Shown: positions 1-11,036 of the stretch, piece by piece | Position numbering within the stretch: the first letter of the stretch is position 1 | Layout: every line of letters starts with the position of its first letter | NCBI GenBank assembly: GCA_019671135.1 | Contig: JAHRHY010000001.1 | Location: 744,001-808,000, forward strand | DNA from: Linnemannia hyalina | Taxonomy: Eukaryota > Mortierellomycota > Mortierellomycetes > Mortierellales > Mortierellaceae | Length of the DNA stretch: 64,000 bases | Direction: 5' to 3' | Position numbers and translations under genes: made by a program | The notes under the pieces: generated by a model | Database searches by the model: none | What the model was told of the DNA's origin: nothing | The model's input: the letters and a program-made list of their open reading frames with translations, nothing else

Positions 1-855
1 CATGGTATTCGAGTTGCTGCGGGTGTAGAGTGTTGGATGGAGTACATTACGTCGAGCTGCCTAATAAAAGAGCGGTGTGGTTTGCATATTAATAATTGGA
101 GGAGGAAGTAGAAAGGTAGAGAGCATGTGGTAATGATGGTAGGGCAGGGGTGGAGTGAGTGTGCTCTTGACTGAGCGAAAGAAGCCTGAACAAAGCCCTA
201 ATTATGCCGGGAAATTCAAAGACAAATTGGAAGAAGTGTGATCGTCGGGTTTTCTCTCCAGTGTCCACTGCCATAACCCTTCCTTTTCACCTGGCTGGCT
301 GAGGGTTTCTGTCAGCATGCTATTCTATAGGTGTTGCGAATGGTTGGCAGACATGGCCTGGAATTGGAGTGGTTTCATCGTGGAATAGGGAATGAACCCC
401 TACGGAGTGTGAAGAGAGTGTGCAAAAACCAGCCACCCAAACCTCGGCCACAGCGCCGCTCTCTTGGGTCAGTGGATCAACCCTTGTTTCTTATTTCGCA
501 CTGGTCGTTATCTTCATCTTTCTCTTTTTCCCTTTCTTTCTTCCTTTCCTCCTTCACTGTCCATCGTTGCCATTCTTCTCTCTTATCATACCCCTTCCCC
601 TCTCTCCTCCCTCCCCTTCTCCTTCCCATTCTTAATCCTCACTCTCACCTTTTCACTTTTGCCGTCTTCACACTCACACAACCGTTCTTTCTCCGCTCGT
701 ACCCCCGCTTTCCTTTTTTCTTCTCATTGCCCCATTAAGACCCTTCCCAAATGCTACTTTACATCCCCTTCAACCCTTCCTCCACATAAATACTCTTGCA
801 CTACCTTCAACTTTCTTTATCTGTTCTTGTCCACTTCCCTTTTATTGCGGCCCAT
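1..855. other. Intergenic / 5' leader upstream of GPCR gene
   Basis: No convincing gene. From about 480 to 800 the + strand is very rich in C and T (runs of TCTTTC, CCTTCC), the kind of pyrimidine-rich leader seen before most + strand starts in this window. The long open frames here are low-complexity Ser/Phe/Leu translations of that tract and were not called. Confidence 0.6.
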
Positions 856-3800
856 ATGCCCCTACGGATTCCCGCGTCCGTTCTCCCTCGAGCCAACCCA
901 TCCGCCGAGGGGACAGATGAACCACCTGCCTCACCGTCAATACTCCGCACTTTTATCGACAACGGTATTACCGACAATCACAACAACAACGCCTTTTCCG
1001 TCTCGTTGATCAATGGGATACATTCTTCTTCACACCGACCTTCGATGCTTGCAGCCTTCGAGGAACCACCAATGTTCTCGACCGGCGCTCATTACGGACA
1101 CACTAGAAGCGGCGAGAGTAGTGAGACGGTTACACAAAAACAGCGGGTGAAGCAGGATGTTGCTGGTGTGGCCAACTGGCTGAGCCTGATCGGATCGTTG
1201 TTGATCATATTTCATGTCCCTAGAGTGACCCGACATGTCCCCTCGCAGAAGAAGCGGATGCTTATTATCTTGTTCACGGCCCTCTCAAACAGTGGCTTTG
1301 CCATTGCCAACATCGTCACCGGTACGTTTTTGTTCAGTTTTTATCGTCGAGACGAGAGTTTGATCAAGAAAGCACTCACATGCAGAAAAAAGGAAAGAGG
1401 AACCAATGAATGAAAAAAGAGTTCAAGAACAGCCCAGGGTAGAAAAAAAAAACTCGTTCGCTGACACCAACCTGAGGGCGTTTTGTTATACATGTACTTT
1501 TAGATTACACTGATGCCGTATCCCAGTTGCAGTGTACTTTCTCTGCCTGGTGCTATGTAAGCCAGGGGTTCTTTTCTTTTTTTTATTTGATAACGACTTT
1601 TTGTTCCCCGAAGAAGGAACAACTACCCTTCTTAGTTCTTTTGTTCTTTTGTCGAGATTGTAGGCACAAAAAAAAAAGTTTAAAGGTCCAATGATGTCAT
1701 TTTATGCATCCACACCATAACTTTCCCTTTCCACCTTGGGTACTGCACTCGGTTCTCTCGTTACTTACTCTTCATCTTTTTGTATGCATCTCTTCTCATG
1801 CGGACATAGGTCTTCTTCCAATTGCTGACTTGCACCCTGGTCATCGTCAGTACCTTCCGACTTTGCGGCGTGTTCCTCTTCCAACGGAGGCGATCCGTCC
1901 CCTCAAAATACATCGCTATCTGCCCCGCCATCGCCTTCTTTCTCTCCACCCCGGCCGCCATCTCAGGAAACTTTGACTTTGACGAATGTGGGCACTATTG
2001 CTGGTTCAAGCTCGAGCCAGACCAGGAGGACTGCAAGATCAGATCCCTCTGGGCCTGGCTGAGCTTCTACGCCTGGATGATCCTCTTCATCGCCATCCTC
2101 TTTGCCTCAACCCTATTTGTCATGGTCAAAATCACACTCAGTGTCGCCCACTCTCGCTCGAACCTCAAACAGGTCGTCAACCAGGCCACACTAGAGTCCA
2201 TCATAGCCGATTCCCCACCACTCCAGTCCTCATCGTCTACCTTCGAGAGACTCCGGTCGATGAGCTACTCCATCCAGAGCAGAACTGCATCCATATTTTC
2301 TTTTGGGAGGCGGAGGAGAGGAACTGCAGATACCACCAGGAGTGCTGGGAGTGCATCAGGAGGAGCAGGAGTAGGAGGAGAAAGAACTGGAGCTGGAGCA
2401 ATACCGGGAAACAGTTCAGCGGAGAACCAGCAGGAACATCAACAACAGCAACCCATTACCAATTTCCATCCGAATCTGGAGGGTGTGGTCTTACCGTCTC
2501 CGGCTGAACTTGCCGCAATAGCGTCCCCTCCTCAGTCGACCAACCTGAGCTTACAGGGCCCACTCTGGGACACACCCGAACATCATGAGTCACAGCCTCA
2601 ATCCACCTCATCCAATATCCGACGATCATCATTTCCAGCACAGGAGGTTGGGGCCCTGCGGCGGAAAGAAAGGTCGTTTGTGGTGGCGATCCTTCGACAG
2701 GCTCTCTACCCCATCTCGATTTCCGTGTCGGGATGTATCCAAATCTTTGTCGATCTGACGATTCCGAACGACTGGGACGAAAACGATGAGTTCAGCTATA
2801 TAGCCAACGTTGCCACTAGTATCCAGGGGTTCCTCTTCTTTTTGGTTTTTATGTTTGATCCTGCTGTGATCCAGACTCGTCAGGAGTGGAGGAAGTATAT
2901 GGTCTGGAGGTACTATACGGAGTTCTACTATAGTCTGGGAATGCCGCATGAGGGACGAGAGTTTGAGACCCGGTTCATGCAGCAGTGTCAGCAGCTGGAT
3001 CCAGTCAAGGACCAGGTCAAGCTCGACCAGTTAACACGTCCTCCGTCTTACTCGTGGTCACTACAGTACGACAGCCTGGCGATGCCTACCGACTTTCAAA
3101 CGTCATACCCTCTTTCGGCCGCTATCAACGCAACCCCAATTAATGCAAAAGCGACAGGAGGAATGGAGCATGGTAGCGTGGGTGCGAGACCTATCCCTAC
3201 AACAGCAAGTCGCTCTAGCCAACAACGTGAGGAGGCAAGTGGGAAGGGCTTTACACATACAACCTTGCCTGATCATATAGCAGAGGTGGATGAGACCGAG
3301 TTCACCGACTCTGCGACGTCCTCTCGACCAACCCCAACAATCACAATCACGGAACGGACAGCAGGAGGTGAAGGAAACGATCCGATGGTAACGACAATGG
3401 CGGAATATACCCGAACAACATCCGACCCGACCTCAGAGACGTCTGCCACTACCACTACAACAACAACTAATACAACAACTACCACGGCAGGCACTAGTAG
3501 CACTGATAGCGACACCGATGCTACCACTCCACCAAAAGATCAAGATGTCAGGATCCACCCCATGACCCGGCTCACAACCTTGGCAGCCCTGAACAGTACC
3601 TACCAGAGCACGTCCTCGATCAGCACATTCCAGGATTTCGACATCTTGCCTCAAAACGATCAGGTCTACTTGGATAAAGACATGGCGACGGATCGGAATA
3701 CGAGACGGATGATGCGGAATCGAGAGACGACACTCAAGGCACCCTATGCAGGAGATGACATACTTTCCTTTCCGCGACTGTCCAGAGTCACGACGATCGG

Positions 3801-4407
3801 CGGCGGCACTAGTGGTCGTAATGGGAAGGCTCCACGGCGATACCGCAACTCTTCGAATGCGATGGTGGACTCTGGCACCTTCCACAACACCATTGCCGAC
3901 TCAACAACGCTCTCTCGCCCATCTGCAGGATCAGGAGGTCCGAATAATGAGAAGCGGCGGTCATTTGGCGAGTGTCTGTTGCTGTTTATCCAGGGCGGGC
4001 ATTGGAACGCGGCATCGTCGGAGGAGAGGTATCAAACACGGTTCCGGTACCCACGTCTGGCATACTTGATCCACCGCATCGTTCGTGCCGTGTGTATTCC
4101 CAAAAAGGCGAGGTTGCCCCCGATCCCGGACCCATTTGCGAAGAGATCTCCCTGTGGGGTTGGAGACTTGTATGAGCGACCTGTCACGAGAGAGCATTCT
4201 TTGATGACTAGCGTGTCGGTCCAACAGCCTCCAGCAGCGTCTTATCAGGATACCGATGTGTCTGAGGCGGAGCAGCCTAGTAGTGGGTACGCTGGTTTGG
4301 GATTGGATTACTCTTCCAGGCCGAGGAAGGACTTCGGAGCTTACGATGAGTACGATGATGATGCTGATCCTGAGCAGGCATCCTGTTCGACAAGCCCTCC
4401 TCGATGA
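856..4407 (+). CDS. Git3/cAMP-receptor-like G protein-coupled receptor
   Basis: Three exons: 856-1321, 1504-1556, 1810-4407; phases agree and give a 1038-residue protein. The start is the first ATG in frame after the CT-rich leader. Membrane segments visible in order: VANWLSLIGSLLIIFHV, an RMLIILFTALSNSG segment, a segment spanning the exon 2/3 joint (AWCYVFFQLLTCTLVIV), YIAICPAIAFFLSTPAAI, a long one around WLSFYAWMILFIAILFA, then after a 150-residue Ser/Gln-rich third cytoplasmic loop two more (YPISISVSGCIQIFVDL and IQGFLFFLVFMFDP). The 'cysteine just before TM3' and long loop 3 fit fungal glucose/cAMP-type receptors that signal through G alpha to adenylate cyclase. A roughly 500-residue Ser/Thr-rich cytoplasmic tail follows. 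Ligand cannot be read from sequence; family membership is by recognition, not search. Confidence 0.8.
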
Positions 4408-5474
4408 TGTTCTCGTCCGTGGGAAACATGATAGAATAAAATAATCACTTACGTTGGCCCATTGGCCGCACATCCACATTACTCGCTCTTCTTGTGCCTC
4501 CTATTTCTTTTCTCTATTGTAAATGTGTCGTTCGCTACTCCTTTCTCTTTCTCTCTCACTTTTTCTTACTCTCTATCGACTTATCGTTTTTCATGTCAAT
4601 TGTACCTACGTTCTGGATCGAAAAAAAACCAGTTCCTCACACCTTTTTTTTTCGCGTGGGGCGAAGTCGTGTTCAATCAGTATAAAAAAAGAGGCGCAGG
4701 GTCGGGAACAAAAAAAACAAACGAACAAACAACAGGACCAAAAAAAGATGCTACCACCGCAGTTGATTCTTTTAAGCAGGAGTAACAGGCGATGGTCATC
4801 CTATTATAGGAGAAGATTCGAAAAAAGTATTTGTATTACTATCGTTGTTCACGCAGCATCTATCCTCCAACCGCGCGAATGGCATCATCGTCACCACAAC
4901 CAGCAGCGCCCCAGGGTGTCACAAAGTCCAATTGGGCCAGTTCCGACAGCGGCAGTGGGAAGGAGCAGCAGCAAATAAGACGGTGGACTGGGCCTAGCTG
5001 CAGTCGCTGGTTGGTGTGGAGGACACGAATGTCGTCAACAGGTGAGTGAGTTCATGGTCGAAAAAGTTTTTTGTTTTTGTTTCTTTGGGTTGAATGGAGT
5101 ATTGTCCCCCCTTTTTTTTCCACTTCTGCAAAGAGGAAGAAAAAAGCCTGGACAAGGAGCAGCAATGTGATTTCGTAGTTCTAGTTTGTAGACACTCCTT
5201 GTATTTTTTTTTTTTTTGCTGTTATCAAGAACCACTTTTATTTTTTTTCTTTTCTTCATTTCTTCTCTTTTTTTCTTCATCAATGCCCACAACCCTAATC
5301 AACACCTTCGTCAACCAATACACAAAAAACAAATTTCTCCGTCCTCTTCTTCTTCTTGTTCTTCCCTCCACATCTCATCACCACCACAATCTTTCAATAG
5401 CTCAACAGCAACAACGAAACATAGCCACAACCGCTACTGTTGCTACTTCTACCACATCTACTGCCCCTGCCAGC
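4408..5474. other. Intergenic, T-rich leader
   Basis: Holds the 3' end of the receptor gene and the promoter/5' leader of the next gene. Long T and A runs (around 4621-4660, 5107-5117, 5204-5215). A segment at 4855-5050 is open in places but without a coherent protein. No RNA gene seen. Confidence 0.5.
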
Positions 5475-8400
5475 ATGATTGCCGAACAGCAGCATATCAA
5501 CCACAAAGTCAAGATCTTTATGTAAGCAACCCAAAACCAGCGCTTTAAATTGCCTTAAAAAAAAAGAGGCTCAGAAATGTACTCGCACAAAAAGTCAAAG
5601 GAAAGGACATGAGGCGAGCAACGTGAACATGAGTTGCAATGGGGAATAATGTTCATTCCATCTTGTTTTTTTTTACCACGCCTTCTTTTCGCCCAGGGTT
5701 AGGTTGCATATTCCCTGCTTTTCTCGTTCTTGCCCCTTTACAAATACAAACGCAAACACTCCCTCTTTGGGAAACTAAAAAGTTGCGGGAAAAAAGCGTC
5801 AAGCAAAGGGGGGTGGGTTGCAATCCTTCCTGCTGACCATGGCCCGTGAGCACTTTGGTTTTTTTTGTTGTTCGGAGGGTTAAAAGGGGCATTGGCATTG
5901 GTTCAAATGAAGTTAGTTCTGGGCAACATTGCAGAGTTGCTATCTGTGTGTACTGCTTATGCTTTGCATTCACCCCGTGTTTCCTGTCGAAGAAGCTACT
6001 CTCACTCACCTTTTCATCCTTGCGTTTTCCCTCTTTTACAACCTACATCCATTTTGCTTATTAGCCCTTGCCATTATGACCTCTCCCAGGTGGAGACGTG
6101 TGCCCCGTTTCTGGATCGGTACGGAGGAGTTGTGTTTGTGTACGACTGGAATGTGGCCAAGGACACCATCACAGACTACTACCGTCGACAGTACCCCGAT
6201 GGCTGGGTTAAGGTCGTACCCTTCTCTCTCAGGAACATCCTCGACGCCATGAAGAATCTTGACCACCGTTTAGAGAGGGCATCATTACCATATATGCAGG
6301 ATCCAATAGGCGGCACAAACGGAAGCAACGCAAGCCTCTACAGCGTCCCGAGTCCTGGAGGTACGAGTATCAGTGTTCTGTTTGAAGCTAAGAGACAGCA
6401 CCAGGTGGTCTTTCTGTTGACAGGATCGATGAACCCGGACTATGGTGTCTTTGGACTGACCCAGAAGCGGATCCTGGACGCCGTAAAAGATGCGTTGCCG
6501 GAGAGGGTGCGTGCTGTGAATGTGATTGGACATTGCATGTACGGTTGTTCTTCTTGCTCTGGAGTCGAACATAAGGTGCCCTTGTATTTTACACGGTACT
6601 TCAACAAGTCGTAAGTGTCTTTGTTTGTTCTTTTCACTTGTGGTGTAACTGGTATGCATGCAAGAGAATGTTCGAATATTGGGGAGAACGGGGACAATAC
6701 AACAGCGCACTAACTTCCGCGCTTATTTGGTTGAAAACAAACAAGGTTACCCTACACGGCACAGGATGTCCGTAAAATGTACACCCCCAATCTCTCAACT
6801 GGCGTGCCGACCTCTAATTCAGCCCACGCGGTTCTGGTAGCGCCCTCCTGTGGTAGTACGTCGATGCTAGCCCAAAAGCCGTTGATCCGACTCTTTCATC
6901 GACTGGAGCAGACCGGGAAATGGAAATTCATCTGGAAGATGCACCCAACCTCACTGCAACTGGACGGATACGACACAGAGGACGCCTCGGGAGTTGAGCA
7001 GACCGAACTGGAGAACGTCAAGTTTATCCTGGCCAACTTTACAGTTACCCAGGAGGAGCACGCTTGTTTGTTGCCCTTCATGGAAGCCTTTGATGTTATC
7101 ATTACCGACCTGCACTCGTCGGTGCCTTTTATTGCGACGTATTTCACGCCAAAGATCATCCTGTCGTACTTTAACGACGCCGACTATGGAACACCCGAAC
7201 GCCACGAGGAGTTTATGGATCAACTCAACACGTTTGTGGAGCCTGAGGAGCTGGAGGCTCTATTGACGACACTTCCAATGGCCAAGGGTGACCCTTCGTT
7301 CTTTTACAGTCAATACGGACATGTTGATGGCAAAGAAGATCTTCGGTTTGGCAACCTTGCTAAATGGCCCACTGAGCAGGTATGCCTTTGTTTATTTTGC
7401 TTGCCTAGTTGTTTGTGAACGACAACAGTACATGGATGCATGCATGCATGCATGCACGCGTGGAGGTCAATGTTGATTGCTGACAGCAAGATTTTTCTCA
7501 CGTCTCTTCTTTCTTATGCAAAAAAACCCCACCACCTACATCAACAACAACGATCTAGTTCGAACCTATGCAACCCTTATTGTACAGACAGGCGATGGGC
7601 CAGATCGCAGTAGAGTGGCGAAAGATCTGGAAGGATACCACAAAAAAGTTTGCGGACGATATTGAGGGCGCCAACAACGCTCTTGGCTTCCACGCCAAAT
7701 TCCCTCTGCTCCAAGGGGAGGATGCTCTGACTTTACCGATGACCTTGCCCCGGGTCCTGCCGCGCGAGCGACGTGCCGCAGGGGTCGAGTTGAGGATCAT
7801 GAGTTTTAATATCTGGAATGGTGGACTTTCAAGTGGTTACCCTATTGAGCAGACTGCCAAGGCTATCCTTGCCTCTGGCGCTGACGTTGTCGGCCTTCAA
7901 GGTAAACATTAGACTGTGTGGTTGTAAACATTACCGAGAGACTCGTTACCGCTGTCGTTATATGATTGCTTTGGGATCTGATAGATTATTATTTATTCAT
8001 CTCATACTGTGTAGAGTGCTCGACGACGATGGAGCACGGAAAGAGAACGTACATGCTGCCAGAATTGATCAGGCACCTTCCTGGATGGTACTACAGTGAC
8101 CAGAAGCTCCGCCACACCAGCGAAGGACCCCGCAACCCTTGGGGAGTCGTCTCCAAGTTCCCAATCGTTAACACGACCGAGCTCGGCTTTGGTGTCAAGA
8201 TACAACTCAACAACCATCGCCACCCAGAGACTGAGCCCACGTACATTGGCCTGCCTGAGAGCCAATACCCATCGACGACGAGATCACGCACGAGCTCCTT
8301 TGCGTCACTCCAGGGGAATGATAGCACGCGGTTCATGTACCTGTTCAACTGTCACCTGTTCTATTTCCCGTACCAGCCTTTCCAGTTGCTCAAGATTCCG

Positions 8401-9069
8401 TATGATGACCAGCCTTTCCTCGATACTGCTGAGGAGGCGATCGAGTCTTGTCGGGTGGCGAGGGGCAAGGAGATGGAGGCTATTCTAGGCGAGATCCGGA
8501 AAGTGGCCGAGCAGGAGAAGGATGTGTCGATCTTTTTGGCGGGGGATTTCAATGAGCCTAGCCATCTGGATTGGACGCCATTGTCGGTCCTGGCCGGGCT
8601 GCAGCCCATCTCGGTGGAGTGGCCCATGACAGAGATGGCGTACAAGGCTGGATTGATCGATCTGTGGAGGGCTTATAGGCCACATACCTCTTCTGGATCC
8701 TCGCCAACTAGTCCTAATGGATCCTCAAACGGGATGTTCTCCAGTCTCATCAATGGCACCACGTCTAATGGCCAAGTCCACACAATGGATGGCGATGATA
8801 CCTGTAGTGAACGCGACATGGCCGAGCGGGCGGTGATCGAGCGTCCAGGCATGACATGGACAGTCCTCAAACCGGAACTGGACGAGACGGACCATTATGA
8901 TCGGATTGATTTCATCTTTGGATTGAATAGAGAGTCGAGTCCGATTGCTCTCAAGGAGATTGCGGTCAAGTTTGGCGAGGAGGTTTCCCGGTCTGGAGAG
9001 AAGAACGATAAGGTGTTCAAGCCTTGGCCTTCTGACCACCGTGCCGTTATTGCTACTGTCATCGTGTAG
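5475..9069 (+). CDS. Fusion: CDP-glycerol glycerophosphotransferase-like + EEP-family phosphodiesterase
   Basis: Five exons: 5475-5521, 6065-6610, 6746-7379, 7592-7901, 8015-9069; all phases agree, giving 863 residues. N-terminal half (about 1-410) looks like the TagB/TagF-type glycerophosphotransferase fold: a KMHP motif (His264-Pro265) and the later FDVIITDLHSS motif (Asp319, Ser322, Ser323) followed by a KIILSYFNDADY stretch, matching the family's 'HP...ITD.SS...D..Y' pattern. C-terminal half (about 475-863) is an endonuclease/exonuclease/phosphatase (EEP) domain: MSFNIWNGG (Asn482), VVGLQE with Glu513 split over an intron, GDFNEP (Asp690, Asn692), HYDRIDFIF, and terminal SDH (852-854), so the metal and catalytic residues are all present. 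No signal peptide or membrane segment, so probably cytosolic. An in-frame upstream ATG at 5283 could add 64 low-complexity residues. Inference: an enzyme acting on phosphodiester-linked glycerol/sugar or lipid substrates; real substrate unknown. Confidence 0.75.
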
Positions 9070-9641
9070 CTCTCCATGTCTTCTGGAGGACATTTTTTTT
9101 TTAAATATCATGCCGCTTTGTTCTTATGAGATACCTTTTTTTTTTTTCCCTTGATGACGGGGAATGAGCTGGGCGCCAAATAAAGTTTTTATTTTTTGAT
9201 GCTTATTGGATTCAAAATGAGGACCTTGCTCTCATTCTGAAAGCGGATTAGAATTTGTCCACTCCTCCTTCCTTCTCCTCTCAGGAACAACGATCGGCAT
9301 TCTTCTCTCTTTTTTTTTTTTTTGTCATTTGCATTTGATTATACAACCACGGAGGCGGCGGTAATGTTGACACGGGAAGAGGAGGCGAAGGGGGGGAGGG
9401 GGAGGTCTATAATACAATTACAATCGCGAACGACGCCGTCGTGGGCTTTTGTGTAAAGAGAGACGGAAAATACTAAAAGCCTCTCCGGTTAGCACTTCCG
9501 CGGCAATGTCCTAATTCCTTTGTTCAATTCAGAGCCAAGAAAGAATAAAAAAAAAAAAAAGCCTGGAGCAGTCTTGGCGCCTTACGACGCCTCATGACAA
9601 GACGAATGTGTGTGTGCGTGTATAGGGGGGAGGGGGTTTCA

Positions 9642-9664
9642 TGCACCACCACCACCACCACCAC
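9642..9664. repeat. CAC trinucleotide repeat
   Basis: About seven CAC units in a row in the convergent intergenic region, 30 nt before a G homopolymer. Confidence 0.85.
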
Positions 9665-9695
9665 CCCGTCGACCATCATAAAGTCAGACACAACT

Positions 9696-9715
9696 GGGGG
9701 GGGGGGGGGGGGGGG
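9696..9715 (+). repeat. G homopolymer (20 nt)
   Basis: Twenty consecutive G on the + strand between two convergent genes. It could form G-quadruplex DNA or RNA; length may be unreliable because homopolymers are prone to sequencing error. Confidence 0.85.
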
Positions 9716-10024
9716 AACCCGCCCCGATTGTGAAGCATCCACGATAGACAAGAAGAAAAAAAAAGTTTTGTTTCTGTTATTTTTTGTATGCGTTGGGCGC
9801 GTTTGGTTTATTCATGAGAGATAAAATTACAAAAGTGTTTGTACGAAATGTAAAAGATAGGGTGGGGGAATATGTGCGAGTGAAGAGTTGCAAAGTCGCA
9901 ATACACTCGCGAAGGAGCTTGCTATTCAATCATCCTTGCGTGTCCAGAGATAGAGAATGTGTTGGGATTCAAGCGGTCGAGTTGTGGTGTTTCTGGAGGG
10001 TTGTTCCATGCGACTCGACCGCGT

Positions 10025-10323
10025 TTAGTACTTCAGGATAATGTAGAAAGCGTGGATGATACCTACAAGCATTCAACGACAGGCAATAAAGAAAGAAAGG
10101 TGTCAGCAAAAAGAGGTGGAGACGAAAAGAACATACTGCCAACGAACAAGCACAAGCGTGAGGAGAAGAGACGAGAGGAGGACATACCAGGGATGTATCC
10201 GAGACAGGTGAGGCCGATGTTGATGAGGAGGTCGCATCCGCAGCCCCTCTCAAGCAACACTCCCAGAGGGGGGAGGATGACGGCGAAGATGAACTTGAAG
10301 ATGTCGGAGCAGGTAAGAGCCAT
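10025..10323 (-). CDS. PMP3: Plasma membrane proteolipid Pmp3 (UPF0057)
   Basis: Two exons on the minus strand: 10323-10188 and 10062-10025, joined in phase to a 57-residue protein. It starts MALTCSDIFKFIFAVILPP and contains two hydrophobic segments separated by the short Cys-rich turn GVLLERGCGCD, then LLINIGLTCLGYIPG and, from exon 2, the typical ending IIHAFYIILKY. Length and pattern match the Pmp3/RCI2 family of 50-60 residue stress-induced membrane proteins that set membrane potential and limit Na+/K+ leak in yeast. The intron falls inside the conserved YIPGIIHA stretch. Exon 2 is too short to show as an open frame. Highly confident family assignment. Confidence 0.95.
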
Positions 10324-11036
10324 GGTTGAAAGTAGTGGTGTTGAGTGTGTGTGTGGGAGTGAGGGTTACTGTGGAAAATGTGAATGAAGAGAGAAAAAAA
10401 AAGAAAGTTGGGCGCCCCTCGTCCCTTTTATGTCGGTTTCGAGAAATATCACCTGGTCGGTCTGTGCTTGAAAACGAACCTAATGATGTCATAGCCTAAA
10501 TAAACGCAAACATAGTAAGCAGTGGGGCGCCGCCTTCTCTTTTTGCCTTTCGTTTTTTTGTGAGTGCACCCCGTCTTAAATTGCTTGTCCTGCTGGACTT
10601 GTTTGTTCTCTTCCATATACACTGACGACGCATTTGTTTGTTCGTCGTTCCTGCGTTGTACCACAAATGACGGAACGAAATCGTCATTCATTTCTGATAT
10701 ATCTTTTTTGTTGCTCTCAACTGATGAAAAAAGGAGGATCAAGGATCAAAGTTGTTACGAATTCCACCCAACTTGTTTTGTGTTCTCGATGACAACGATG
10801 AAGGCAGGACAGAGATAGCACATATAAATGATTGTCGTCTTTTTTGTCTGAAGAGTCTGTCATCGTTCTTGGCTGCCTTTTTTATTCCATCATCCCAGTT
10901 TGGACATACAAAAATAGATTTTTCTATGCAGGTACCGTCTCTTTCTGGTCATCATAAGGTCCAATGCTTGGCACTCCTTTGCTGTGTTTATTATTCTGAA
11001 AAAAAGAAAGTCAGAAAGTCGAAAGGAGAAAAGCCG
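10324..11036. other. Intergenic: PMP3 promoter and GCFC 3' region
   Basis: Upstream region of PMP3 and 3' flank of the GCFC-like gene, both on the minus strand. Apart from the TATA-like site nothing coherent is seen; open frames are short and out of register. Confidence 0.5.
10423..10433 (-). promoter_or_regulatory. Possible TATA-like element of PMP3
   Basis: On the minus strand reads ACATAAAAGGG about 100 nt upstream of the PMP3 start. A variant of TATAAAAG; weak support. Confidence 0.3.

Larger units (their letters stand above)
9070..10024. other. Convergent 3' intergenic region
   Basis: Lies between the 3' ends of the fusion gene and PMP3. Contains T runs, a short CAC repeat (9642-9664) and a 20-G homopolymer (9696-9715). 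No gene seen. Confidence 0.6.

Noticed and set aside
464..855. Open frames in the CT-rich region before the GPCR
   Set aside because: Low-complexity Ser/Phe/Leu; pyrimidine leader.
5094..5474. N-terminal extension of the fusion gene from ATG 5283
   Set aside because: Translation is Thr/Ser/His low complexity from a CT/CA-rich leader; the domain begins naturally at MIAEQQHINHKVKIFI. Not excluded.
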